Shown: positions 54,997-64,000 of the stretch, one piece after another
How positions within the stretch are numbered: position 1 is the stretch's first letter
Layout: the number at the start of each line of letters is the position of its first letter
Assembly (NCBI GenBank): GCA_016748015.1
Contig: JAAOMT010000664.1
Coordinates: forward strand, 105,395 to 169,394
Direction of reading: 5' to 3'
DNA length: 64,000 nucleotides
DNA from: Geosiphon pyriformis
Taxonomy: Eukaryota > Glomeromycota > Glomeromycetes > Archaeosporales > Geosiphonaceae
Made by a program: the position numbers and the translations under genes
Notes under the pieces: generated by a model
Database searches by the model: none
What the model was told of the DNA's origin: nothing
Seen by the model: only the letters and a program-made list of their open reading frames with translations

Positions 54997-55585
54997 TATT
55001 ACTTATAAAAATAGAAATTATAATAGGTAAAAAAATAGCCAATAAGAAAAAAACATAGTAAATAGAAAAATTTCAAAATTTTTTTCAAAGAAATTAAAAA
55101 ATTTCAAAAAATCTTGTATAACACAAATTATGTATATATAATGAGAATATTAAAAACAGAAAAATAGATAATTGAAAATTCAAATACAAAACATAGTTAA
55201 AAATAAGTAATTATTCAATATTTCTCTTTTTAAAAAATAGTTTTTTAGAATTTGAAGTCGAATTATATTTATATTAATAAAATTATTTATTATTATTCAA
55301 TTTATATTATTATTACTTGATTAAAAAATATTAATCAATTCCATACTATTAACATGAAGTGTTGATAAAATTTAATATTTAATTATACTAGACCAATAGC
55401 TTTTAATTATAACTATTAACAAAATACTAATTTTTTATTTTTTATTTTTAATTTAATTTATTTTATTTTCTTTGTTGTTTACTAATTAATTAAAATAATT
55501 AAGTGCTAAAAAATTGACATAAAAAATAACCTGGTAAAAAATCTGAAAACAAGAGTAGAAATTTAAGAATAGTTTACCAAAAGAG
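54997..55585 (+). repeat. LTR family 1, 3' LTR of I (truncated)
   Basis: Starts TATTACTTATAAAAATAG (TG to TA). TATA near 55130-55141, stem-loop 2 near 55350-55372. Breaks off after TTTACCAAAAGAG where K1 begins, so the last 150 bp or so are missing. Confidence 0.8.
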
Positions 55586-56742
55586 CACAATTGTTAACAA
55601 TAAATAGTTTAAGAAAACTAAAGCTTTGCTTAATTATGAGCTGTGTTAATTAATTATTAAATATGGTGAAAAGCCCATTATAATTAAGTATTGCTATTAA
55701 ACAACATTTTTTTTAGTATTTAAGCAAAGTTCAAAAGAAAAACAATCAAATAAATCAGATAATGAAAAAAATAATGAAAAAAAACAAAAAAAATTGCTGA
55801 ACTTGTTTATATTATTTTTACCAAAAATGACAAATTACTAAATAATATTAAAGCTGACAAAAAAAAATTATTATAAATGGCAAGTTGATTTGTTGACTTT
55901 ATTATAATATTCTTAGAAAAATCTTTGATAGAAAAACTTGACAAAAAAGCCAAATACAGTTATTAATAATATGGTTTTTATATCTAGTGCTAGTGCAATA
56001 AACTATTATATTTTTTTAATAATGAATGCAAATTTTGCTTAATTTATTACAAAAATTGAGAACTAATTAGCTTAATACCAAGAGAAAAAATAAAAGAAGT
56101 ATAAAAAATTTTTGAAAATAAACTATCTGAAATACAATTAATAGTAATAAAACAAAAAAAACTCTTTCTAAAAAAAAATTGATATTAAAAATCTGTTAGC
56201 TAAAAATAGCCCAATTATCTTAAAAAAAAATAATACTTTTAGATGTACTTATATAATATAATATATTTTATCTATTTGAAGTCTTATCAGTCTAATTGTT
56301 ACAATGATAAATTCATCAAGAAAAAAATAACCAGATAAAAAATCTTGAATTTATACAAAAAACCAAGAGTAAATAGGTCTTTTTAGTTGTAGTGATATTC
56401 AAAAAAAGTAAAACTCAATGCTTCTGTATTGACTACTGCCAATTAAATGACATCACTAAAAAAAACATGTATCTACTTTCCAAAATTGATATAATACTAG
56501 ACCAATTCAATAGTACTGCTTTTTTTTTAACTATTAATTTAACTGCTGGATTCTAACAAATAGAGATAGATTCAGAAAGCAAAAAAAAACTGTCTTTATT
56601 ATTAAGTATAGCATTTACAAATCTACAGTTATGTTTTTTGGTCTTATTAATGCTCTTTCTATCTTTTAATACTTAATAAACAAAGTATTTAAATCAATAA
56701 AAAAAAACTTTGCTCTAGTTTATTTAGATAATATAATAATAT
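55586..56742 (+). pseudogene. K1: Gypsy pol fragment (protease end, cysteine-rich linker, RT)
   Basis: The first 300 bp match the protease-to-linker region of K3 (60850-61160). Then a Cys-rich linker (CNKLLYFFNNECKFCLIYYKN, near 55990-56050; IPREKIKEV) and RT: VIFKKSKTQCFCIDYCQLNDITKKNMY, FFLTINLTAGF, IEIDSESKKK, FGLINAL, and YLDN at 56721-56732 instead of YLDD. Cut directly after this motif by the K2 LTR. Many stops. A different Gypsy family from D and A, with no dUTPase motif in the linker. Confidence 0.75.
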
Positions 56743-57441
56743 TATTACAAATTGGAATAACAAACTAATAGATAGCAAAAAAGAACAGAATTATAGAATA
56801 ATAAAAATAATTAAAGAAAAAATTACAATAAAAGAGTAAATTGAATAAGTAAGAATTTAATGTGCATAATTTTGAAATCTGAAGATAAAAAAATAGTCTG
56901 TAATTAGTAACAAAATAATACTAATATTATAATTTTATGTCTTAATTTGGCAATTTTTAGAATTAATAACAGATATTATTGTGTTTTTTAATTGTTTCTT
57001 TATTTAATAAATTACAAAAGCAAGCAATTACTTCTTAGACTAATTCTAACAATACAAATTAAGAAGAAAAAAGATAAGATATGTGAATGCCAACAAGTAA
57101 TCATTTATTTCAAGATGTTTAAATACTTAAAAATAAGGAAAAAAATAAGCAATATAAGAAAAAGTAATTAATAGTGAGTTTTATTTTATTACTTTAATTA
57201 TGTTTTTTTATAGTTAAAAAACTTATCACTTATATAGCTATTAAAAATGGTCAACAACCAAATTATTGATTAGGTTAATAATCAGATCATTAATCAAATC
57301 AATAATTAAATTAATAATTAGGTTAATAATCAAGTTATTGATCAGATTACTAATTACTATCTAAAAATAAAGTGGTTAATTATATAACATTAATGGTTAA
57401 TACATGTAATAACTAATAAAAACTATGAGTTTTAATCATAG
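56743..57441 (-). repeat. LTR family 3, 3' LTR of K2
   Basis: 699 bp, plus-strand ends TATTACAAATTGGAATAACA and AATCATAGCA (TGTTA-type ends altered by transitions). A 12 bp array at about 57245-57355 and TATATAG near 57232. Forms an inverted pair with the K3 LTR. Confidence 0.8.
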
Positions 57442-57824
57442 CATCTTTTTTTTAAAAAGATTGAGCTTTGGCAAAATCAAGCTATTTATAAAGTAGTCTA
57501 TTTAAAAAGTTTTGTTTAATTTAAAGCTAATTAGTTTGTTGAAGTTTTTTGTAAATAAAATATATAATATTTGAAATAAAATAAGTTTTGTATTCAAGAA
57601 ACTAAATTTTTGTACAAGAATTTTGGCTCTTTTAACAATAGTTAAAACTTTTGAAACATTTAATCATATAATGCTCAAAATTTCTACTTGTATTTTTGAA
57701 ATTGTTTTTTTATAAGCTTTATGTTTTCTATAATTTTACCAAATCAACCATAAAGCTTTAATTATTTTCTATATAATAGGTTTTTGTCTATAAATAAGAT
57801 TTTTTTAATTGTTTTTCTAAGTAT
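57442..57824 (-). pseudogene. K2 internal 3' end
   Basis: Minus-strand reading ends KQLDFAKAQSF-stop at about 57452, directly before an A-rich purine tract and the LTR. The terminus recalls DFDRAQY/DFDRAQF of family 1 and L1 ORF3. The rest is full of stops and not identifiable. Confidence 0.4.
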
Positions 57825-58551
57825 TGTTATGATTGAAATTCATACTTTTTATTAGTTATTACATGTATTAGCCACTAATATTATATAATTAGCCACCCTA
57901 TTTTTAGATAGTGATTATTGACTTGATCAATAACTTGACTGTTAACTTGATTATTAATCTAATCAATAACCTGATCATTGACTTAATCATTGACCTGACT
58001 ATTGACTTGGTTGTTGACTATTTTCAATAGCTATATAAGTAATAAGTCTTTTAGCTGAAAAAAACATAATCAAAATAACGAAATAAAATACTATTAATTA
58101 CTTCCTCTTATATCACTTATTCTCTTTTTTCTATCTTTAAGTATTTGAACATCTTAGGATAAAAGATTACTTGTTGGTATTCATATATCTTATCTTTTTT
58201 TTTTTATATTGTTAAAATTAGCCTAAAAAACAATTGCTTGCTTTTGTGATTTATTAAATAAAAAAATAATTGAAAAACATAACAATACCTGTTATTAATT
58301 TTAAGAATTGCCAAGTTGAAACATAGAATAATAACAGCAGTATTATCTTGTTGACAATTATAGACTATTTTTTTACCTTTAAATTTTCAGAAAAGATTTG
58401 CGACTGTAATTTTTATGAGACTAATCATGTACATTGAATTCTTACTTATTTAATTTCCTCCCCTATTGTAATTCTTTCTTTGATTATTTTCATTATTCTA
58501 TAATACTGTTCTCCTTTGCTATTTATTAGCTTGTTACTTTAACTTATAACA
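57825..58551 (+). repeat. LTR family 3, 5' LTR of K3
   Basis: 727 bp, TGTTATGATTGAAATT to ACTTATAACA, followed by the PBS. Longer than the solo copy because of four more 12 bp units. Confidence 0.85.
57912..58040 (+). promoter_or_regulatory. LTR3 12 bp tandem array (nine units) and TATA box
   Basis: Nine 12 bp units from 57912 to 58019 (variants of GATCATTGACTT, GATCAATAACTT), then CTATATAAG at 58031-58039. Confidence 0.65.
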
Positions 58552-58557
58552 TAAAAG

Positions 58558-58574
58558 TGGTGCTCTTTGTGAAG
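58558..58574 (+). other. K3 primer-binding site
   Basis: TGGTGCTCTTTGTGAAG, 6 nt after the LTR end. Shares 8 to 10 bases of core with the LTR1 and LTR2 elements. Confidence 0.65.
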
Positions 58575-58603
58575 TTGTCAAAATCCACTTTGTTTCTTAT
58601 TGT

Positions 58604-60280
58604 ATGGGTAATTATTTATATCTGTTACAACAATCAGAAAAACACTTTAAAGCACACAACAAAAATGATTTAAATTTTATTGAACTTAATCTTTTGCCCT
58701 CCTGCTTGATTTGCTTTCCTATTGAAAAACAATCCAGTAGACAATTCCAAGACTTTTGGAACTGGTTCCTAAATAAGCATTCAGTTGAAACCAACACAGT
58801 CTATACAACTTATTACTTTAACCAAACTTATTTTAAAGACAACTTTGAAAAAAAAAAACAGTATTAATCAGCTTTTATATTTCACAACATTTGAACAACA
58901 GTTTTCTAATTTTGAATATCTGAATCACCAAATTTACATTTAAATTGCTGCTCATTAACTAGCTAAAACTTCCTTTAAAACAGAAAAAAAAAGCTATTAA
59001 ACCACTTCTGTTTTTGATTTCTTCTTAAGTAAATCAGAACATTTTATACAAACAGCTATTCTTGAACCAATAGCTAATGACTCTATACAACAAAACATTC
59101 TGGCTGTCTTTCAAGATATACAAACTGCTTTAAGATAAAAAAACAACATTCCACTACTATTATTTAAAAGTAATGCACAAGATCTAATTGAATGATTGGA
59201 TGACTTTGAAAAAGCTACTACAGCCAACCAATATAATAATAAATATAAGTTCCAAATCATTGATGGCTATCTCCAAAGCTCTTTTACTACTTTGTTCTTA
59301 CAAAAAACTGTTGTTGGTGCTTATCAAAAAATTATTAGATAGACACTAACAAATACTAAAGAAAAAAACATTTTTTTACAACTTGGTTTGAAACTAAATT
59401 TAAAACTTCTATTTTAATCTTAAAATAACATATAAAATTAAAAAAAAAACCCAAGATCCTGGTAAAGTTGTAACTGAATATGCCAAAGCAATCAGAAAAC
59501 TAATTAAACAAGTAGACTCTAAAAAAAATTGGACAGAAAAGCAAAAGATTTATTTCTTTACAAAAAAATTAAGAACTGATCTTTTCTATGTTCTTTGGCT
59601 CCTCCTGGCTCTAAAAGATAATTTCACAATAGATATGACTATTAAACTTGTCCAAAAAATAGAAACAATCAAAGAATACACCTAAGATCTATATTTCTAG
59701 TTTTTGTTCTTGTTTTTGTTATAGCTCTTTGCTTTACAAATAGCTGTTACTTCTTTTGCTGCCCAAACTCAAGACTCAAATAAACAATTAATAGATAGAC
59801 TTACAGCTAATTTTGCTTGGTTATTGAAACTCTTAATCCAAACAGTTAAAGATAACCAGCAACTACAAGATCTAGATTTGAATCCTGTTTTAATCAGCCT
59901 TAGCAACTCTTTTATTAAAAACAACAAAATCATGGCCTATCTGTATATTATTGTTGTAGATTAATTGAACATTTTTTCAGAGATTACAACAATTCTCCTT
60001 TAGCTCCTAAAAATAATGATAACCAGAACAATAGAATTAACAACAATAATATTCTTAATTAAAGACCTAATCATGCCAACATTAACTTTTTTAGAGAGGA
60101 TTCCTTAGTTGAAGCTACTGTTTATCAGCTTTTAAACTGGTAGGTATATCTTCAAAAGATGAAAGTACAAACCAACCAAAAAAAAACCTTTTTTATGCTT
60201 TTAACTTAACTAATAATGACCATAATATGAATAAACTAGCAATCAACACTTCTGAATCAACAAAAAAAAAAGAAGACCAA
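58604..60280 (+). pseudogene. K3 Gag
   Basis: ATG 58604 opens an 87-codon frame (MGNYLYLLQQSEKHFKAHNK; FWNWFLNKHSVET) ending at 58867. Further on: SNAQDLIEWLDDFEKATTANQYNN, FQIIDGYLQSSFTTLF (59170-59300), ITEYAKAIRKLIK-like (59470-59520), a C-terminal Asn-rich tail (NNDNQNNRINNNN, 60010-60060) and RPNHANINFF. The zinc knuckle is decayed (SVYYCCRLIEHFFRDY; Cys to Tyr). It matches a Gag type I remember as common in Rhizophagus and relatives. Confidence 0.75.
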
Positions 60281-61163
60281 GGTTAATTTTATTTTGGATC
60301 CAAACAAAGTATCCACATTAATTGCTAATAACAATGAGCCATTAAGAGCAAAGTTTTTAAGAATTCTTCAAAGTTAGAACTCCAGAAATTGTACAAAAAT
60401 CTGGTCTTTATTCTGTTGTTAAAGATCTTATGAAAACTCCAGTTCACATAATCTTTGGCCAGTTAATAATCCATCCACAATTCAGAAAAAACTTTCACAA
60501 ATCTTTGATTCTAAAGAAGAAAACACCAAAAACCAACAAGTGTTCTTGCCAAGCTAGACTTACTGACAACAGCAATGTCATTTCTCTGATTTGCAAAGCC
60601 CAAGTGGCTGGCTACTTTATTGATCTGATCTTAGACAGTAAATTATCTGTCAATGTTATTGCCAAACATTTTCTTGAAGCAATTGGCAGAAAGATTGATG
60701 AACTTTCAACTAAACTAATAATTAATATACATAATAACAAAAAGAAGATCTGGGCATAGCCAAAACTGTTTCTGTTTGTATCAATAGTATTAGCATTGAA
60801 ACTGACATAAAAGTATTTAAAGCAAAAAAGTACACCATTATTGTTGACAATAAATGGTTCAAAAAAGCCAAAGCATTACTTGACTATGAATTTTGTGAGC
60901 TAACCATTAGATGTGATAAGAAGTCTATTGTAGTTAAGTGTCATTATTAAACAACTCTTTCAGTACCAAAACAAAATCAAGAAAATAAGCAATTAGATGA
61001 ATTAGATGATAAAGAGAGCAATGAAGAAGAAGATCAAGAAAAACAAGAAAAAACTGTTAAACTTACTTATACTAACTTTACTAGCAATGACAAACCACTG
61101 AACAATATTAAAGCTGACAAAAAAAAAGTTATTGTAAATGACAAAATAATCTGCTGGCCCTAC
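60281..61163 (+). pseudogene. K3 protease and start of linker
   Basis: Open block 60430-60759: VAGYFIDLILDSKLSVNVIA, with D-S-G altered to D-S-K, then HFLEAIGRKIDELSTK. Downstream, in other phases, IIVDNKWFKKAKALLDYEFCELTIRC, and an acidic Glu/Gln-rich stretch (60960-61050), NIKADKKKVIVNDKIICWPY. Breaks at 61163. Confidence 0.7.
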
Positions 61164-61640
61164 TGTTATGGGTTGAAATAACAAGTTAACAGATAACAAG
61201 AGAGAATAAAATTGTAAGGTGATGAAAGAAATCAAAGAAAATTCAATTTCAAAGAACAAATTAAATAAGTATGAATTTAATATACAAGATCAGTTTCATA
61301 AAATATCTTAGTCACTATATTTCTCAAAAAATAACTGGAAAATCTGAAGGTAGAAAAATAATCTGTACTGTTAACAAATAATTACACACTAATATAATTT
61401 TATGTCTCACATCAGCACTCTTAAAATTTAATATCAGGTCTTAAATGTATTCTTCAGTTATATTTTATTCAATAATCTTCAAATGCTACAATTACATGTT
61501 TCAGAAAAAGGTAGAAAATAACCAACAAGTAATTTTTTATCTTAAAATGTTCAGATACTTAAAGATAAAGAAAAAAATATTAGTGATAAGAAAAAAATTG
61601 AGATAAAAGTTGTTATTTTATTTATTTTATTTATTTGATT
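61164..61640 (-). repeat. LTR family 3 fragment
   Basis: Plus-strand TGTTATGGGTTGAAATAACA at 61164, running about 477 bp; its far end is cut by the J LTR (61649). No PBS lies to its left, so it is a 3' or solo LTR inserted into K3. Confidence 0.75.
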
Positions 61641-61648
61641 TTTGACAT

Positions 61649-62503
61649 AGTTACAGGTAATTATTTGGGGTCTCAAAGCAAATAACAAACTCATAACTTG
61701 GTGCTCAATTGATATAATGATGTTGATTACTAAAGGTGGTTTGTATCTGAAGATTTTGGTTAAGTTCTTTGTATAATGAACAGAGATTCAATAGTTGTTT
61801 TTAGTAGCCTCCCAGAATCGCAATTCCATTAATTCTTTTCTTGGCTTGGTGGCCAGCAATCCTCTGGTAAGTAATCCATAATTCTTTTATGTGCTTTACC
61901 TACTTGCAAGAGTCTTTTACCAGGCAATCCTTGACATCAATAATTCAGTGCTTAATCCTTAATCAATTTAATAAACAACAAAAAAAATAACAATAAAAAA
62001 TAACAGAAAACAAAAAAAAATAAAAAAAATAAGCCAAGGCGATTTTGCAAGTTAGTATCCCATCAATAACCATAATCAAAAGCTATTGTTCCAGTGTGGT
62101 TAAGTATGAATTACTATCAACATAAAGTGTTAATAGTGGAAAATAGATTGAGATAGTAAACAATTATTTATTAATATTTGTAATATGAAAAGTTGCTTAG
62201 ATCAGATCTAAACTAAGAGGTCTGTTTTTTTTACTTTTAACTCTACTGTTATATATACATAATTGAGATTTTTCAATTCCTTAATTTTTTACACCAGAAA
62301 TCTTGGAATTCCTGGAATCCTGCAATTTTTTTTGAAAAAATCTTGGAATTCTAGAATCCTGTGATTCCTTGTATGAGAATCCTAAAATTTCTGGAATTCT
62401 GCAATTCTTCTTGAGAGAAATCCTGGAATTCCACATTTACTATGGCTATTTTTCATTGGCTAATTTTATATGCTAATATATTTCCTATATTTTATGAGTA
62501 ACA
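61649..62503 (-). repeat. LTR family 1 (subfamily II), 3' LTR of J
   Basis: 855 bp, AGTTACAGGTAATTATTTGG (TG altered) to TTTATGAGTAACA. TATA at 62248-62258, GGAATTCC-type array at about 62268-62435, stem-loops near 62065-62140, partly decayed. Confidence 0.9.
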
Positions 62504-62529
62504 TTATTCTCTCCTTTTTTTTTTTTTTT

Positions 62530-63157
62530 TTAATATTGAGCTTTGTCAAGATCTTCCAAATCTCTTAACTCTAATTCTCTATCTTTAAGTATTTCTTGAA
62601 CTTCTTTTTTAAGAATTACTTGAGTTATCTTGTTTTGTAACTCTTTAAATTGAGTATTGGTTATTTTTTCCATTTGGTTAACTGTAATAGAGTCCATTTC
62701 TGGATTAAGTAAAATTTCTGACCTGTTTTGAAACCCAGTATGTAGTCAATAGATGGCTCTTTTTTGTGTAGTCAAATTGTTCTTTCCCACAAATTGTTTT
62801 AGTTGTTATAGTATTGTTGTGTCAAATAATTGTTTTGTGTTATCTGTGTATGTTTAAGTGTCATTCCAAGTGAAAATAACAAAAGTTTCTTAGAAATTTG
62901 TGTATTCATTATTTCCAAATTTCTTTGGTTAACTCTTGATATGTGGTAACACTTATTGGTTCTTCTATGGCTAATTTTATTTTCAGAACCATTTTGTTGA
63001 TAGTGTTTTCTGTTTTCTTTTGATTTTTGTATTTGGGTATCTTTCTGGTATTTCAGTATTGAATGGTTTGTTGATTAATAGTAATTTCTATATTCTGTTG
63101 TTAAATCAGTTAAAAAAATTGTTGTGTTAGTGAATGAATGTTGTCAGTAATTTCCAT
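62530..63157 (-). pseudogene. J ORF3, accessory protein
   Basis: ATG 63157 (MEITDNIHSLTQQFF), ITINQQTIQY, KKTENTINKMVLKIKLAIEEP, KFLRNFCYFHLE, then a small deletion that removes part of NIQNLYIDKTK and shifts the frame near 62850. Ends near 62530 after a T17 run (62515-62531 on the plus strand, the purine tract in gene sense). Confidence 0.7.
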
Positions 63158-63211
63158 TTTTTTGAAGTCTTCCATTATGTTTATCATGTCTTTATATACT
63201 TTTTTTAGTGT

Positions 63212-64000
63212 TCAATTTTACATGCTTGGTTCAATGATTATGATTGGTTTCAGATCTCATAGAATCTCATCTGATTGGACTAGTATTCTCTGTACTCCTA
63301 ATTATAGAATATTACTGGTGGATGATGACACTATATAGTAATATGGTTTCAGTTGATTACTATGTGCTGCTTTGACTAAGATTTTGTTGTCCCATCTTAA
63401 TTTATAAGCTCCATTTCTAAGAATTTCTTTTATGTAAAATGGTCCATCCCATTTGGGGTCAAATTTTCTACTCCATTGTTTTTCCACTTTGGTACAATAT
63501 AAAAGTACTTTGTCTCTAATTCTGAATTCAACTGGTTTATCTGGTAGTTGGTTATTATGTCTTTTTTTTTGTTTCTTTTGTGACTTTTGGATGTTATTAG
63601 CTGCTCTTTGTTATTTGTTTTCTAGTGTTTTCATTAAGTCATATGTTTTTCTTAGCAATGTTTCCTGGAAATTGTCTTCAGTTATTGTTTCTGTTAGATA
63701 AGTGTTGACTTCTATCTCAACTGGTAATGTTGTTATTCTACTATATATTAATTCAAATGATGTTGCTTGTGTAGTGTTCTGCTTTATTGTCTGATAAGCA
63801 AATAATACTGATGGTATAAACAAGTCTTATTTATTCTGGTTTTTTTGACTGATTTTGGTGATTGCTTTACATAATATTCTGTTAAATCTTTCAACTAACC
63901 CATTTGTTTGTGGATGATATGATAATGATAATGGTCTTTTTATTTCAAATCTTTAACTTAATTCTGTCAATGTTCTGTTTACAAAGTGAGTTCCTTAATC
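63212..64000 (-). pseudogene. J integrase, C-terminal part
   Basis: From the right edge: the GTHFVNRTL block (its preceding Gln is a stop), NGLVERFNRI with Glu (near 63890), FIPSVLFAYQTIKQNTTQATSFELIY (63611-63823), then EKQWSRKFDPKWDGPFYIKEILRNGAYKLRWDNKI (63302-63487). Pol stop at 63212, 54 nt before ORF3. Both open blocks are free of stops. Confidence 0.85.

Larger units (their letters stand above)
50387..55585 (+). mobile_element. Family 1 retrotransposon I, 3' end, split by an insertion
   Basis: ORF3 start (50410), interruption at about 50730-54639, ORF3 end (54983), purine tract and LTR1 (54997 to about 55585, truncated). The pol upstream is absent because H sits immediately before ORF3. 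The LTR is cut by K1. Confidence 0.8.
56743..57824 (-). mobile_element. K2: 3' end of an LTR3 element
   Basis: 3' LTR3 (56743-57441) and 383 bp of internal 3' end (57442-57824) in minus orientation. It interrupts K1 in RT on the left and is cut by the K3 LTR on the right. Confidence 0.7.
57825..61163 (+). mobile_element. K3: LTR3 Gypsy element, 5' part
   Basis: 5' LTR3, PBS, gag, protease and the start of the cysteine-rich linker; stops at 61163 where an LTR3 of opposite orientation begins. K1 carries the sequence that would follow. Confidence 0.8.
61649..64000 (-). mobile_element. Family 1 retrotransposon J (subfamily II), 3' end
   Basis: 3' LTR 61649-62503, ORF3 and integrase; the remainder lies beyond the right edge. 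Confidence 0.9.

Noticed and set aside
61002-61259. Minus-strand 85-codon hydrophobic frame
   Set aside because: Phe/Ile-rich translation of the A-rich acidic linker of K3 and of the LTR3 start; a compositional artefact, not a membrane protein.
1-64000. Reassigned genetic code (stops read as Gln, Trp or Arg)
   Set aside because: All three stop codons occur in place of these residues and other catalytic codons are also changed by the same type of transition; open frames elsewhere end normally. Mutation explains it better.

Overview
The window is AT-rich eukaryotic DNA made almost entirely of nested and rearranged Ty3/Gypsy-type LTR retrotransposons. The wording of the Gag, protease, reverse transcriptase and integrase remnants, and one non-retroviral gene relic at 51690-54384, resemble multicopy families I remember from arbuscular mycorrhizal fungi (Glomeromycotina, probably a large repeat-rich Gigasporales-type genome). 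That assignment is from memory and was not searched. I see no intact host gene, no tRNA or rRNA, and no bacterial or CRISPR feature.

Layout, left to right. 1-2895 (+): 3' end of element L1 (integrase, ORF3, LTR family 2), inserted into the 3' LTR of element D. 2896-12093 (-): D, nearly full length (LTR family 1). 12094-12487: a short non-retroelement island with one small reading frame. 12488-16584 (-): E, 3' half only. 16585-24687 (-): F, lacking the 5' part of gag. 24688-34784 (-): A, a complete 10.1 kb element with both LTRs. 34785-42761 (+): B, in opposite orientation, joined back-to-back with A, with a deleted integrase. 42762-50386: LTR fragments and elements G (+) and H (-), two LTR2 elements fused tail-to-tail in protease; H carries a 606 bp mariner-like MITE and a solo LTR3. 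50387-55585 (+): ORF3 and LTR of element I, interrupted by a 3.9 kb insertion carrying a decayed gene of unknown function. 55586-61640: fragments K1, K2 and K3 of a third Gypsy family with LTR3. 61649-64000 (-): 3' end of element J, running off the window.

The family-1 elements share one architecture, reconstructed by comparing copies: LTR, PBS, Gag (with CCHC knuckle in D and A), aspartic protease, a cysteine-rich linker, a trimeric-type dUTPase domain, RT, RNase H, integrase (zinc finger, DDE, GPY/F-like end), a separate ORF3 of about 210 codons starting 54-55 nt after pol, a polypurine tract, LTR. The dUTPase inside pol and the uncharacterised ORF3 are the most interesting biology here. 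Every LTR family also carries a different short tandem-repeat array directly upstream of its TATA box.

All copies look dead: stops fall at positions where sister copies have Gln, Trp or Arg, catalytic Asp codons have become Asn, and the two LTRs of A differ almost only by transitions. This is what cytosine-methylation decay or a RIP-like process would leave.
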